Under the pieces are notes generated by a model. It was not told where the DNA came from and made no database searches. It worked only from the letters and a program-made list of their open reading frames with translations. This document shows, piece by piece, positions 37,446 to 46,172 of a stretch of 64,000 nucleotides of DNA (its first letter is position 1; each line of letters opens with the position of its first letter). The translations under genes and the position numbers were made by a program. The stretch is from CBDFGS01 sp965247255. Lineage in GTDB: Bacteria > Chloroflexota > Dehalococcoidia > Lucifugimonadales > CAUZJF01. The stretch is taken from positions 620,001-684,000 of the forward strand of contig CBDFGS010000012.1 of NCBI GenBank assembly GCA_965247255.1, in the 5' to 3' direction.

Positions 37446-37466
37446 CCTCTCCCTTGACGGGAGAGG
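37446..37466. repeat. Palindrome CCTCTCCC-TTGAC-GGGAGAGG
   Basis: A perfect 8-bp stem in the gap before the DUF4037 gene, flanked by CACCT and AGGTG-like bases that extend the pairing loosely. This type of dispersed palindrome is common in bacterial intergenic regions. Confidence 0.7.
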
Positions 37467-37560
37467 ACTGAGGTGAGGGTGATCCGTTCTTGGTGAGCTT
37501 GTCGAACCACAACTAGCGGGGAGTGGCGACCGTTTCGATGCAAGGGAGCGACGCTGACCT

Positions 37561-38271
37561 ATGCCTGAGTTCATCCCAGGACGCGAGCTGAGTCGCCAGT
37601 TCTATGACGAGGCAGTACGGCCGATCCTGGACTCCACGTTCGCCGGGCTTGAACACACCGCCTGCCTGATTGGCCACGGCTCGGAGGTGCTCGGATATGA
37701 CACCAAGGAATCGATGGACCATGACTGGGGGCCGAGGCTGATGTTGTTCCTGCGGGAGGATGAGTGGAGCAACCTGGCAGACGAAGTCAGCAAACGCCTA
37801 TCTGAAGAGCTACCTCGCGAGTTCCGGGGCTTCTCGACCAGCTTCTCGGAGCGGGATGAGGACGGCGTGAGGGTCCTGGTCGATGTCGATGAAGGGCCGG
37901 TCCGCCACAGCGTGCGAGTCGAAACACTGCAGCGGTTCTTCAGGGTATACCTTCGCGTTGATCCTTTTGGTGAGATAAACCCTCAGGAGTGGCTCACCTT
38001 CTCCGAGCAGTCCCTGCTTGGGATCGCCCGATGCGCCGTCTACAACGACGACCTCGGACTCGCGAACTTGCAGGCTAAGTTCGCGTACTATCCTCACGAT
38101 GTCTGGCTCTACCTGCTCGCTTCGCAGTGGCGACGAATCGACCAGATAGAGCCGTTCATGGGTCGAAGCGGCAACCTAGGTGACGACCTCGGCTCAAGGC
38201 TTATCGCCCACCAGATCGTGCTGGACCTTATGCGCCTGTGTTTCCTCATGGAGAAACAGTACGCGCCTTAT
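37561..38271 (+). pseudogene. DUF4037 (nucleotidyltransferase-like) protein, N-terminal part, cut by IS1380
   Basis: The first 237 codons of a 363-aa DUF4037 protein. The nucleotidyltransferase-like core is visible as LIGHGSEVLGYDTKESMDHDWGPR, where Gly-Ser and the Asp-His-Asp-Trp match the family. VYNDDLGLANLQAKFAYYPHDVWLYLL follows. The IS1380 copy 4 enters after TAT (38269-38271). Reading on gives a false tail (PESTEGHRWTA) from the element. Joined to 39993 the frame reads EKQYAPYAKWLGTAFREL, the expected DUF4037 continuation. Family function is unknown; antibiotic-type nucleotidyl transfer is a guess. Confidence 0.88.
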
Positions 38272-38540
38272 CCCGAATCCACCGAAGGACACCGATGGAC
38301 GGCGTGAGGAAAGCGGAAGGGGGGGTGAGGGAGCTACAGGGGAAATAGCCTGGGTTCCATTTGGGGTAGGGAGGTCGGCGGACGGTCTTCATCGCCGCAC
38401 AGGGGCCCCTATGGCCGTCTGCGGGAGCTGCGATGCGGGGGATGGCGAGAGAATACGCAGCAGGGAACTCTCTCGGACCGGGCTGGCGCGAGTCTGCGGG
38501 GATCTTCGGTTGTCCGGTGGGTGGGTCGCCGACGGTGCCG

Positions 38541-39866
38541 TCAGGCCGGGAGTGGAATGGCTCGCAGCCGGGCCAAGGCGCGGCTGAACTTCTCAGCCCA
38601 AGGCCAGCGATCCGGAAGATGCAGGGTCAACCGGCGTGCCGAGCGGGTGAGCCGTCCGGCTAGGGAGAAGAACCGCCGCCGGAGGGTCTTGGTGGTGGCT
38701 ATCCGCTCTCCCAGACCGATCCGCGCCGTCCAGCGGGCCAGGTTGTGGGCCATCGTCTGGACGGCCAGCCAGGCGCCGTTGGCGGCGAAGCGGCCCGAGG
38801 GGAGATGGTTCAGCCCGACGCCGTACTTGAGGTCGCGTATGGCATTCTCGATCTCGGCGTGGCGGCGATGGTCAGCCTCCAGTTCGAGCAACTCCCCGTC
38901 CCGGTCGGTGATGAAGCCGTGATAACTGTATTTGGCGAAGAGGGCCAGTTGGGAACCGGGCGTCGGCTTCACCCGCCGGACGATGAGCCGTACCGGCGCG
39001 GCGTCTGCCTCGGCCTGGAAGGGGGTGCAGGTGATCTCGGCCACATCGGCGGCACCGTCCATCCAGTAAGGAATCGGCGTCCAGGCATCTTCGGGTATCG
39101 CCTCGATGAGATTGTGCAGGCTTTTGTGCTGGCGGATGGTGATGGAGTAGCGGACATTGATCCGGCGGCAGACGGCGACCACGGCGTGGGTATAGAAGCC
39201 GCTGTCGGCACGCATGGTGAGCTGCCCGCTGGCCCCGCCGTAGCGAACCCGGCTCACCGTTTCACGCAGGAAGTGGGCGGCGCCGCGAGCGGTGTTGGCC
39301 CGGCCCTCGCGCAGCCGGGCCATCAGCACGTCGCCTGTGCCGGCGGCGACGGCCAACAGCGGGTGATAGCCCCGCTTGCCGGTATAGCCGTGGTGGCGTG
39401 CGCCCTCCTTGGCCAGTCCGTAGGTCTCGCAGATGGTGGAGTCCAGGTCAATGGTCAGGGGCCCGTCGCCGGGTCCCGCCCCGGCCTGCCAAGCCCGGGC
39501 CAGCAACTCGCGGCTCACCCGGTCGAGTTGACGGACGTGGCCCCACCGGAAGCTGCGCAGGAAGGTGCCCAGGGTGGATGGCGCCTTCACCGTGCCGCCC
39601 AGGGTGCTGGCCGTCCCCCCGGTGCGCAACACATCGGCGTCGTCAATGCAGTCGCCCCCAGCCAGCGCAGACGCCACCAGCGTCATCATCTTGTCGCTCG
39701 TGTTCGCCCGCCCCGGGGCATCGCCCAGGTCGAGGCGCTGCCGGACGAGTTCGGGCAGGCCGAGGTGCCGCGCCAGGGTGGCCGGAAGGAGCAGCCCGGC
39801 ATTGGCCACCAAGCGGCGGTCGTCGAAGGTGATTTGGATTCGGTCGGGGTGGTTGCGTGGCAGCAT
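38541..39866 (-). CDS. IS1380-family transposase (copy 4)
   Basis: A 441-aa intact DDE transposase differing from copy 2 only at RRVKPTPG (Arg in copy 2; Lys is also found in copies 1, 3 and 5, so copy 2 carries the derived base). Catalytic blocks are TIDLDSTICETYG, RADSGFYTHAV and AEIENAIRDLKYG. The SD lies in the leader repeat arm. Confidence 0.95.
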   Translation of the reverse strand: MLPRNHPDRIQITFDDRRLVANAGLLLPATLARHLGLPELVRQRLDLGDAPGRANTSDKMMTLVASALAGGDCIDDADVLRTGGTASTLGGTVKAPSTLGTFLRSFRWGHVRQLDRVSRELLARAWQAGAGPGDGPLTIDLDSTICETYGLAKEGARHHGYTGKRGYHPLLAVAAGTGDVLMARLREGRANTARGAAHFLRETVSRVRYGGASGQLTMRADSGFYTHAVVAVCRRINVRYSITIRQHKSLHNLIEAIPEDAWTPIPYWMDGAADVAEITCTPFQAEADAAPVRLIVRRVKPTPGSQLALFAKYSYHGFITDRDGELLELEADHRRHAEIENAIRDLKYGVGLNHLPSGRFAANGAWLAVQTMAHNLARWTARIGLGERIATTKTLRRRFFSLAGRLTRSARRLTLHLPDRWPWAEKFSRALARLRAIPLPA

Positions 39867-39871
39867 CTATT

Positions 39872-39937
39872 GGGTGCTCCTTTTCCAGGGTCTGTTTTTT
39901 GCTACAAAACCATTATCCCAGAAGCACAGGAGCACCT
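39872..39937 (-). promoter_or_regulatory. IS1380 copy 4 leader inverted repeat with internal -10
   Basis: Same as copy 2: arms at 39937-39928 and 39881-39872 on the minus strand pair over nine bases, with GATAAT between them and the transposase SD in the downstream arm. Confidence 0.6.
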
Positions 39938-39987
39938 TCTTGCTGCTTCAGGACGCTAACCCGACGCCCTCCTTCGGTGGATTCGGG

Positions 39988-40373
39988 CTTATGCAAAGTG
40001 GCTGGGTACGGCGTTTCGCGAGCTCAGTTGCGCCGAAGAGATGGCGCCGCTAATGACCGCGGTGCTGGATGCGGATGATTGGGAAGCTCGGCAGGTCCAC
40101 CTCTCGCGGGCCTATGAGCTCGTCGCGAAGATTCACAACAGCCTTGAAATCACGGAGGCGCTCGACACGGAAGCGAGGCTGTTCCACAACCGACCTTACC
40201 TCGTGATCGCGGCGGAGCGGTTCGCCGGCGCCATAACGAAACAGATCGACGACCAAGAGGTGAAGACCTTGCCGGACTGCCTGGGCTCAGTAGACCAGAT
40301 CAGCAACTCAGTCGACGTCCTCACTGTGCCTTACCGTCGCGAGGCCCTGCAAGAGCTGTACAAAGCGCGATAG
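39988..40373 (+). pseudogene. DUF4037 protein, C-terminal part, cut by IS1380
   Basis: After the second CTTAT the frame continues AKWLGTAFRELSCAEEMAPL and runs 126 codons to TAG at 40373. It contains HNSLEITEALDTEARLFHNRPYLVI and ends PYRREALQELYKAR. This is the helical C-terminal domain of DUF4037. It has no own start with a good SD and is presumably not translated alone. Confidence 0.85.
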
Positions 40374-40403
40374 GACATCCGTTGGGTTGCGTTGAGTCTG
40401 GCA

Positions 40404-40631
40404 CTAGCGGTTGCCAGGTCTTCGCGTCAACCGGATGGGGTTTCCTCGGTCTGCGTCGTCACCAGCCTGGAAGCTCCGAGGATCCAGAGAACGTCCGGCT
40501 ACCAGCACCGCGCCGCGCATCAGAGGACTCCATTCTGACCAGAGAGCGACGGTGGCGACGAGGGTCATCCCTAAGCAGATTCCTATCAGCAGAACAATTA
40601 GCCGCGAGCCGCTAATCGTGTTCGGTTCCAT
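40404..40631 (-). CDS. Small membrane protein, unrecognised
   Basis: A 75-aa frame with one hydrophobic helix near the N-terminus (LIVLLIGICLGMTLVATVALW) and a polar tail containing FQAGDDADRGNPIR. A very similar tail sequence, FQAGDDIVRRNP, is found in another frame near 40800, so the C-terminal part may be repeat-derived. SD support is weak. I do not recognise the family. Confidence 0.4.
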   Translation of the reverse strand: MEPNTISGSRLIVLLIGICLGMTLVATVALWSEWSPLMRGAVLVAGRSLDPRSFQAGDDADRGNPIRLTRRPGNR

Positions 40632-40905
40632 AGGACACCGGCCTTTCCTAGGGGAGAGTCCTCGCGCAGTTTGTCAGACAACCATATCCAGACTCCACGC
40701 TGATAAACGACCCTGCAGGCCGACATGTTTGTTAAGTGCGGGCACCGTTATTCCGCACCGCTCCTTGAGCAGCGCCTTTTGGACGTGATAGCGCCCCACG
40801 GATTGCGGCGGACTATATCATCGCCTGCTTGAAAAGGCAGGCTGCGACGGGCGCGTAGCGTTCCTCGGCGGCGAGTATTGAAGGAGGCGAGGCCTCGCCT
40901 CGACC

Positions 40906-41742
40906 TTACCGAGTCTTTTCGATCTCGTCCGGGCTGACGTTGCTGGTGCCGCGAACGTGGGACGTCGGCCCCGGCGCGGTGATCGCCAATCCACCGTCGA
41001 CGGTCATGCAATGCCCGCTAATGTACGCCGCCTCGTCTGAGCACAGGAACGCCACCAGGTTGGCGATGTCCGCCGGTGCACCGGGGCGGCGAAGCGGCAC
41101 GTGCGCCGCTACCTCGGGCACGTAGTCAGGCCCGGCGCGCAGGTGCTCCTGGTCTGGCGGCAGCGTCCGCGAGTCAATCAGGCCGGGGGCGATGACGTTG
41201 CAGGTGATGTCGTGCCCCGCTAGATCGACCGCCATGTTCATGTTCATGCGCACCAGCCCCGCCTTCGCAACGCCGTACACGAGGTTGTACTCCGCGGCCC
41301 AGAACGCGTGAACGCTGGCGATGCTCACGATGCGGCCACCGCCGCCCTGAGCAATCATCTCGCGGGCGGCCCGCTGGCTGCTCAGGAACGGTCCCTTCAG
41401 CGCGTTGTCGATCTCAAAGTCCCAGTCCTCCTCCGTGACGTCGAGGAAGTTGTTCTTGATGGATGCGACGGCGTTGTTCACCATGATGTCGATGCGGCCA
41501 TGCTCGGCCATGAACTCGTCGAGCATCCTGTCTACGTCAGCGCTCTTCCCCACATTGGCCAGATGCCAGCTGACGTTACCGCCCAGCTCACGGACCATGC
41601 CAAGGGTTTCCTCCGCGGTCTCGTCCAGCGCGATGTCGTTGATCCCGACACTGGCGCCTTGGCCCGCCAGCTTCAGCGCGATTGCACGCCCGATACCGCG
41701 TCTGGAGCCGGTAATCAGCGCCGCCTTACCTTTCAGGTCCAT
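40906..41742 (-). CDS. Short-chain dehydrogenase/reductase (SDR)
   Basis: A 278-aa classical SDR. The cofactor motif is TGSRRGIGRAIA (TGxxxGxG). NNAVA follows strand 4 (normally NNAG), and the catalytic Ser and Tyr-x3-Lys are in IVSIASVHAF and VYGVAKAG. The acidic residue after strand 2 (GINDIALDE) suggests NAD preference. The C-terminus has an extra about 20 residues after VDGGLAITAPGP. SDRs oxidise sugars, alcohols or hydroxy acids; the substrate is unknown. GAGGT stands before the ATG. It is divergent from the sialidase-like gene at 41963 with about 220 bp between, so the pair may share a regulatory region. Confidence 0.9.
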   Translation of the reverse strand: MDLKGKAALITGSRRGIGRAIALKLAGQGASVGINDIALDETAEETLGMVRELGGNVSWHLANVGKSADVDRMLDEFMAEHGRIDIMVNNAVASIKNNFLDVTEEDWDFEIDNALKGPFLSSQRAAREMIAQGGGGRIVSIASVHAFWAAEYNLVYGVAKAGLVRMNMNMAVDLAGHDITCNVIAPGLIDSRTLPPDQEHLRAGPDYVPEVAAHVPLRRPGAPADIANLVAFLCSDEAAYISGHCMTVDGGLAITAPGPTSHVRGTSNVSPDEIEKTR

Positions 41743-41962
41743 TCGATTACCTCACGGGGGGCTAAGAATCTCGTGGCCCGCCGGAACCCGCCCGGCAGAA
41801 TACGAATCGCACCGGTTCCGCCACGGCGGGTTTCAAGTGAAGCGGACTGCACGCGATAGCCTACGACTATCCCGATGCCAGGCGCAACTGGCTGGACAGG
41901 GAGCCGCGTAGTCGGAGTGCTACAATCGCGCCACACTTCAACATCGTCGATGGAGGTACTCC

Positions 41963-43348
41963 ATGAGCAACGTTCCGATGACTCGCCCAGAGGAGATGCT
42001 GATAGAGCACAAGACGACCTATTTCCACTCTTCGACCTTTGCGGAGCTGGACGACGGAAGGATACTCCGCCACGCCTACGCCGAGTTCACTTCGTCAGAC
42101 GACGGAGGAATCACTTGGTCTGAGCCTGTTCAGCAAAAGGACGCCGACGGCAACCTTGTCGATGGCCACGCTTTGGTCAGGCTGTCCGGGAATGGGATCG
42201 GACTGGTCGGGAAGCTCGGCAAGCCCCCCGCCGGTCCGCAGGGTGAGACGCGGGAGCAGAAGGTGTTGCGCCAAAGGAAGTCGCGCGCCGCCAGCATCAT
42301 GGGCGACGCGCCGTACCTCGTCTTCTGGCGCTCGGACGATGGCGGCGAGACGTGGCAGAGTCCGGTCCGCATCGCGCCTAATGGGGTCGGCTCGTACGAT
42401 AGCTCCCTCGTTCGCACCTCCTCCGGGCGCCTGGTGATGCCCGTCGAGTACGCGATCGGACAGAGACACGGCTTCGACCCTACCAAGAAACCGACGACAG
42501 GCCGCATTGTCGAAGGCCAGTTCCTGGGCGTGAGCGGACACTACTTCGACCCGACCTTCGGCGCAGTCTACTCCGTCTACTCGGACGACGAGGGCAGGAC
42601 TTGGTCCCGCAACGAGGACGGCGACCTCATTATATTGCTCGACTGGAGCACGACGTACAGCTACGTCTTCGAGCCTACTCTGGCCGAGGTCTCGCCAGGG
42701 GTGCTTCTGATGGTGATGCGGACTGGCCTGGGCAGGCTGTTCCAGGCGTGGTCCCGCGACGACGGGCTGACCTGGACGCGGCCGCAGCCGTCTCCCTTTG
42801 CCGCCAGCACGACCCCGGGGGCCATCTGCTCCTTACCGTCTACAGGTCACCTGCTAATCATCTGGAACCAGGAGGGCGAGGAAGAGGTCAAGCTTGGCCT
42901 GAGTCGAACGTGCATCTCAGCCGCCATCAGCCGGAACGGCGGGAGCGTTTGGGAGTTCTTCCAGAACGTCGAGTCGATCCACGAACGAACGCGGGTAGAG
43001 CCGCCGCCGGTCCGTCCTCTTCGTCCCGAAGAGATGACTTTTCAGCCAGGAGTCGAAGCGCCTGACCGGGACCCACGATACGTCAAGGAGGGCGACTTCT
43101 TTGGACGCTGGTCCTACCCCACCGTCACGGCGTTCGACGACCGCGTATTCGTCGTTCACAGCTATACGACCTTCGAGCCTCATCCGACGAAAGCAGATAT
43201 GGTGCAACGGGGCGGGCCCCGCACGATGTTGCAGCCCGGCGACTTCAACGGCAAGCTGAAAGTGCTGCCCGTCTCGTGGTTCTACGGCGGCAAGGAGCCG
43301 TCCGACAACAGCTTCCTGCCGATGGCTCAGGAACCGGCACTACCGTAA
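41963..43348 (+). CDS. Exo-sialidase-like BNR/Asp-box protein, paralog of the 34726 gene
   Basis: A 461-aa paralog beginning MSNVPMTRPEEML, almost the same N-terminus as the protein from 34726 (MSNVPMTRPQEML). It also shares the ending VSWFYGGKEPSDN. Asp boxes are SSDDGGITWSEP, SDDGGETWQSP, SDDEGRTWSRN and SRDDGLTWTRP. It has a propeller hydrolase fold and no signal peptide. GGAGG lies eight bases before the ATG. It has no enolase partner directly downstream; instead an SDR is divergent and an alcohol dehydrogenase is convergent. The two paralogs may act on related substrates. Confidence 0.82.
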   Translation: MSNVPMTRPEEMLIEHKTTYFHSSTFAELDDGRILRHAYAEFTSSDDGGITWSEPVQQKDADGNLVDGHALVRLSGNGIGLVGKLGKPPAGPQGETREQKVLRQRKSRAASIMGDAPYLVFWRSDDGGETWQSPVRIAPNGVGSYDSSLVRTSSGRLVMPVEYAIGQRHGFDPTKKPTTGRIVEGQFLGVSGHYFDPTFGAVYSVYSDDEGRTWSRNEDGDLIILLDWSTTYSYVFEPTLAEVSPGVLLMVMRTGLGRLFQAWSRDDGLTWTRPQPSPFAASTTPGAICSLPSTGHLLIIWNQEGEEEVKLGLSRTCISAAISRNGGSVWEFFQNVESIHERTRVEPPPVRPLRPEEMTFQPGVEAPDRDPRYVKEGDFFGRWSYPTVTAFDDRVFVVHSYTTFEPHPTKADMVQRGGPRTMLQPGDFNGKLKVLPVSWFYGGKEPSDNSFLPMAQEPALP

Positions 43349-43571
43349 GGAGGAGTGTCCCAGCCTGGTGTACGGGGGCAGTCCACTGTCCTTCAAAAGG
43401 CTTTACATCAGGATAGAGGCGAGCGGAGCATGTCATGCTTCGGCCTCGGAAGGCCTCAGGGTGACATTGGCCGATGCGTTGTGCGCCCGAGCTGTACCGT
43501 AGGGGCGCTGCTTGCTGCGCCCGCCTTCCGCCTGATACGCACGGTCAGTAACATCTCGCCAGACATTGTCC
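43349..43571. other. Intergenic region with a REP-like palindrome
   Basis: Between convergent genes. GTAGGGGCGC-TGCTTGCT-GCGCCC at 43498-43522 is a palindrome with the GTAGGGGC start seen elsewhere in the window; it could act as a terminator for either gene. Confidence 0.5.
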
Positions 43572-44675
43572 TTACTCCATGGTTAGGACGCCCCGGATGT
43601 TGCGCCCGGCCCCCAGGTCGTCCATCGCCTTGCCGACGTCGTCGAGCGGGTAGGTCCGGGTGACCATCTCGTCCAGCTTTAGCTTCCCCGCCTTGTACAG
43701 CGCCAGCAGCGCCGGGATGTCAACCCGCGGTCGCGCCGAGCCGTATAGGGAGCCGCGTACTGTCTTCTCCAGGAGAGGGAGCGTCCATGCGGGGAGCTTC
43801 AGCTCGGTCTCAGCCGGCGCAGCCCCGATGACCACGAGGGTCCCTCCTCTGCCCACCAACTCGTACGCCTGCGCCATCACGTCTACGTTCCCAATCGCTT
43901 CGAAGGCGTAGTCGACACCGTCAGGGGATATGCGTCGTATCTCCTCCACCACGTCCCCGCGGCCATCTACGGTGTGGGTGGCGCCCATGCGGGCGGCCTC
44001 TTCGAGTTTGTCCGCCACAACGTCTACGGCGATGATGGGGTTGGCGTTCGCGAGGACCGCCCCCTGGATGGAGCTGATACCCACGCCACCCATCCCGAAG
44101 ACGGCTACGCTGCTGCCTAGTTCCACCTTTGCGGTATTCAAGACTGCCCCCACGCCGGTCATGACGGCGCAGCCGACCAGGGCGGCCCGGTCGAGGGGAA
44201 TGTCGCTGTCGATCTTGATCGCGCTGGCCTCGGGCACAACGGCATATTCGGCCATGGTGGAGAGCGCGCCCATATGCGCGTAGTAACGGGAGCCCTTGCG
44301 GATTCTCCGCGTCCCGTCGGGCATATTGCCCGCCATCACCTCCGGTCCGCGTCCGATCTCGCATATGTTGGGCCGCCCCACGGTGCAACTCCGGCACCTC
44401 CCACAAGAGGCAACCCAGCTCAGCACTACGTGGTCTCCCGTGGCCACCAAGGAGACGCCGGCCCCAACCTCCGTGACCACTCCGGCGCCCTCATGCCCTA
44501 ACACCTGGGGCAGCCCCCTTTTGATGTAGGGCTTGCCTGTGACGAACACATAGTCGCTGTGACAGACACCGCTGGCCGCTATCCTCACGGTGACCTCGCC
44601 TGTTTGAGGCCCATCCAGCTCCACATCCTCGACGACCAACGGCTTCCCGTACTCATGCAGGACCGCAGCTTTCAT
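43572..44675 (-). CDS. Zinc-binding alcohol dehydrogenase (MDR family)
   Basis: A 367-aa medium-chain dehydrogenase. The catalytic zinc ligands are Cys in ASGVCHSDY and His-Glu in LGHEGAGVV. The structural zinc site has four Cys in SCGRCRSCTVGRPNIC. The NAD-binding motif is VFGMGGVGISSIQG, with AVDV after the next strand (Asp, so NAD rather than NADP). It resembles class III/aryl-alcohol-type dehydrogenases. It oxidises a primary or secondary alcohol, substrate unknown. GGGGAG lies upstream of the ATG. It heads a leftward block and is separated from the upstream NHL lipoprotein gene by about 90 bp. Confidence 0.92.
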   Translation of the reverse strand: MKAAVLHEYGKPLVVEDVELDGPQTGEVTVRIAASGVCHSDYVFVTGKPYIKRGLPQVLGHEGAGVVTEVGAGVSLVATGDHVVLSWVASCGRCRSCTVGRPNICEIGRGPEVMAGNMPDGTRRIRKGSRYYAHMGALSTMAEYAVVPEASAIKIDSDIPLDRAALVGCAVMTGVGAVLNTAKVELGSSVAVFGMGGVGISSIQGAVLANANPIIAVDVVADKLEEAARMGATHTVDGRGDVVEEIRRISPDGVDYAFEAIGNVDVMAQAYELVGRGGTLVVIGAAPAETELKLPAWTLPLLEKTVRGSLYGSARPRVDIPALLALYKAGKLKLDEMVTRTYPLDDVGKAMDDLGAGRNIRGVLTME

Positions 44676-44766
44676 CGGTTGGTCTCCCCTAATTTAAGGC
44701 GCGGGTCCGTGTGGGACGCTAACGGCATGTTGGGGCGCTCCCGCGTGAGCGCCCTCCCTCTTCCAG

Positions 44767-46077
44767 CTACGGCGCTGCCGGCGCTGAGAGCCTGTGCACG
44801 ACGTTGTTCCTGTAGTCGGCCAGGAACACCTCGCCCGTCGAGTTAACCGCGATGGACGTTAGCAGGCCAAAAGTGACGGTGACGACCTGCACTTTGCCGC
44901 CTTCCATTGTCTGCACCGCCTCGTCAGAGGCCACGGTGGTGATGACGCCGGTGGCGGCGTCGATCCTTCGGACACGTACGCTGCCCTCGGTTATGAATAG
45001 ATTGCCTTGAATGTCCAAGGCTACGTCCGTGGGCAGGGCCAGCTTGGCTGATGCGGCCGGCCCTCCGTCACCCGAGTAGCCGGCCCCCTCGGCCGCTATG
45101 ACGTTCATCACCTCGCGGATGTCACTCCTCTGCTGGTAGGCCTCCGGGTCTCGCTTCGAGTGTTTCCCCATCCCAGCGACGGTGGTGATGATGCCGGTCG
45201 CCCCGTCCACCTTGCGCACCCGGTGATTGTCCCGGTCGGCAAAGAAGACGTTGCCCCGGCTGTCGATCGCGATGCTTACCGGCTCGGCAAGCCCCGCGTC
45301 GATGGCGGGGCCACCGTCGCCACCCATACTCCTCTCTCCAATGCCGGCGAACGTCGTGATCACACCGGAATCCGCGTCCACCTTTCGGACGCGGTTGTCG
45401 GTAGCGATGTAGAGGTTGCCGCTGCCGTCCAGGGCCACATCCGTCGGCAGCTTGATCATAGCCTCGGTGGCCGGGCCGCCGTCGCCGAAGATTTTTTTGC
45501 GCGGGTCACCTATCCCGCCCCCTGCCACGGTGGTGATTATTCCGCTGGCGGCGTCCACTTTCCGTATGCGTCCGCTGCCGTTCTCCACGATGAAAAGGTT
45601 GCCACCGCCGTCCACCGCCACTCCCACCGGTTCGGCTAGCGCTGCCTCGGCGGCCGGTCCGCCATCGCCGTTGGACCGATTCCTTCCGGTGCCGACGACG
45701 GTCGTGATAATCTGTGTCGCCGCATCTATCCTGCGCACCCGGTTATCGCTGGCCAGGTACAGGTTGCCCTGGTTGTCCAGGGCGAGCCCGGCCGGTTGGT
45801 AGAACCCTGCCTCGATGGCGGGCCCGCCATCGCCTTGGAACTGGGGTGAGCCTGAGCCGGCATAGGTGGTGATGCTTCCAAGACCCGTCTGCGCCGGCTC
45901 AGTTACCGCTGGCCGGTCGACGGGCTCCCCAGCAGGCTGCCCATCTGCCACAGGCCCTTCATCGGCTCCACAGGCCGTGAGCGCGGCGACCGCTGCCAAG
46001 GGGACGAGCCAGAATCCGAGGTTGCCCACGCCAGTTCGAGACGCAGGACTTTCAAGTTTGGTGCCCCGGTGGGCCAT
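44767..46077 (-). CDS. NHL-repeat lipoprotein
   Basis: A 436-aa secreted lipoprotein. The signal segment (LGFWLVPLAAVAALTAC) ends in a lipobox, ALTAC, then a Pro/Ala-rich linker. A propeller of about six NHL blades of 50-55 residues follows. Each blade has GDGGPA...A.L..P.G.A.D..GNL.IA..N.RVRKVD..TG.ITTVAG. This pattern is common in Chloroflexota, Acidobacteriota and Bacteroidota and is thought to bind ligands or form surface platforms. ATG 46077 is used since GGGAGG stands seven bases upstream; a longer frame starts at 46119. It is codirectional with the amidohydrolase upstream. Confidence 0.88.
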   Translation of the reverse strand: MAHRGTKLESPASRTGVGNLGFWLVPLAAVAALTACGADEGPVADGQPAGEPVDRPAVTEPAQTGLGSITTYAGSGSPQFQGDGGPAIEAGFYQPAGLALDNQGNLYLASDNRVRRIDAATQIITTVVGTGRNRSNGDGGPAAEAALAEPVGVAVDGGGNLFIVENGSGRIRKVDAASGIITTVAGGGIGDPRKKIFGDGGPATEAMIKLPTDVALDGSGNLYIATDNRVRKVDADSGVITTFAGIGERSMGGDGGPAIDAGLAEPVSIAIDSRGNVFFADRDNHRVRKVDGATGIITTVAGMGKHSKRDPEAYQQRSDIREVMNVIAAEGAGYSGDGGPAASAKLALPTDVALDIQGNLFITEGSVRVRRIDAATGVITTVASDEAVQTMEGGKVQVVTVTFGLLTSIAVNSTGEVFLADYRNNVVHRLSAPAAP

Positions 46078-46172
46078 CACATTGCCTCCCTGTCTGGTCG
46101 GATAGAATGATCGGAGCACGGTCGAGCCGTGGAGCGGCCTGCGGAGAACGACTCGGTCGACGACCGTGGCGG

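Larger units (their letters stand above)
38272..39987 (-). mobile_element. IS1380-family element, copy 4 (type shared with copy 2)
   Basis: A complete 1,716-bp element in reverse orientation, flanked by CTTAT (38267-38271 and 39988-39992). Identical to copy 2 except for one base that I found. It splits the DUF4037 gene. Confidence 0.95.

Noticed and set aside
40748..41011. An 87-aa minus-strand frame containing FQAGDDIVRRNP
   Set aside because: It overlaps the SDR 3' end and has no SD; the shared FQAGDD phrase with 40404-40631 probably reflects a dispersed repeat.
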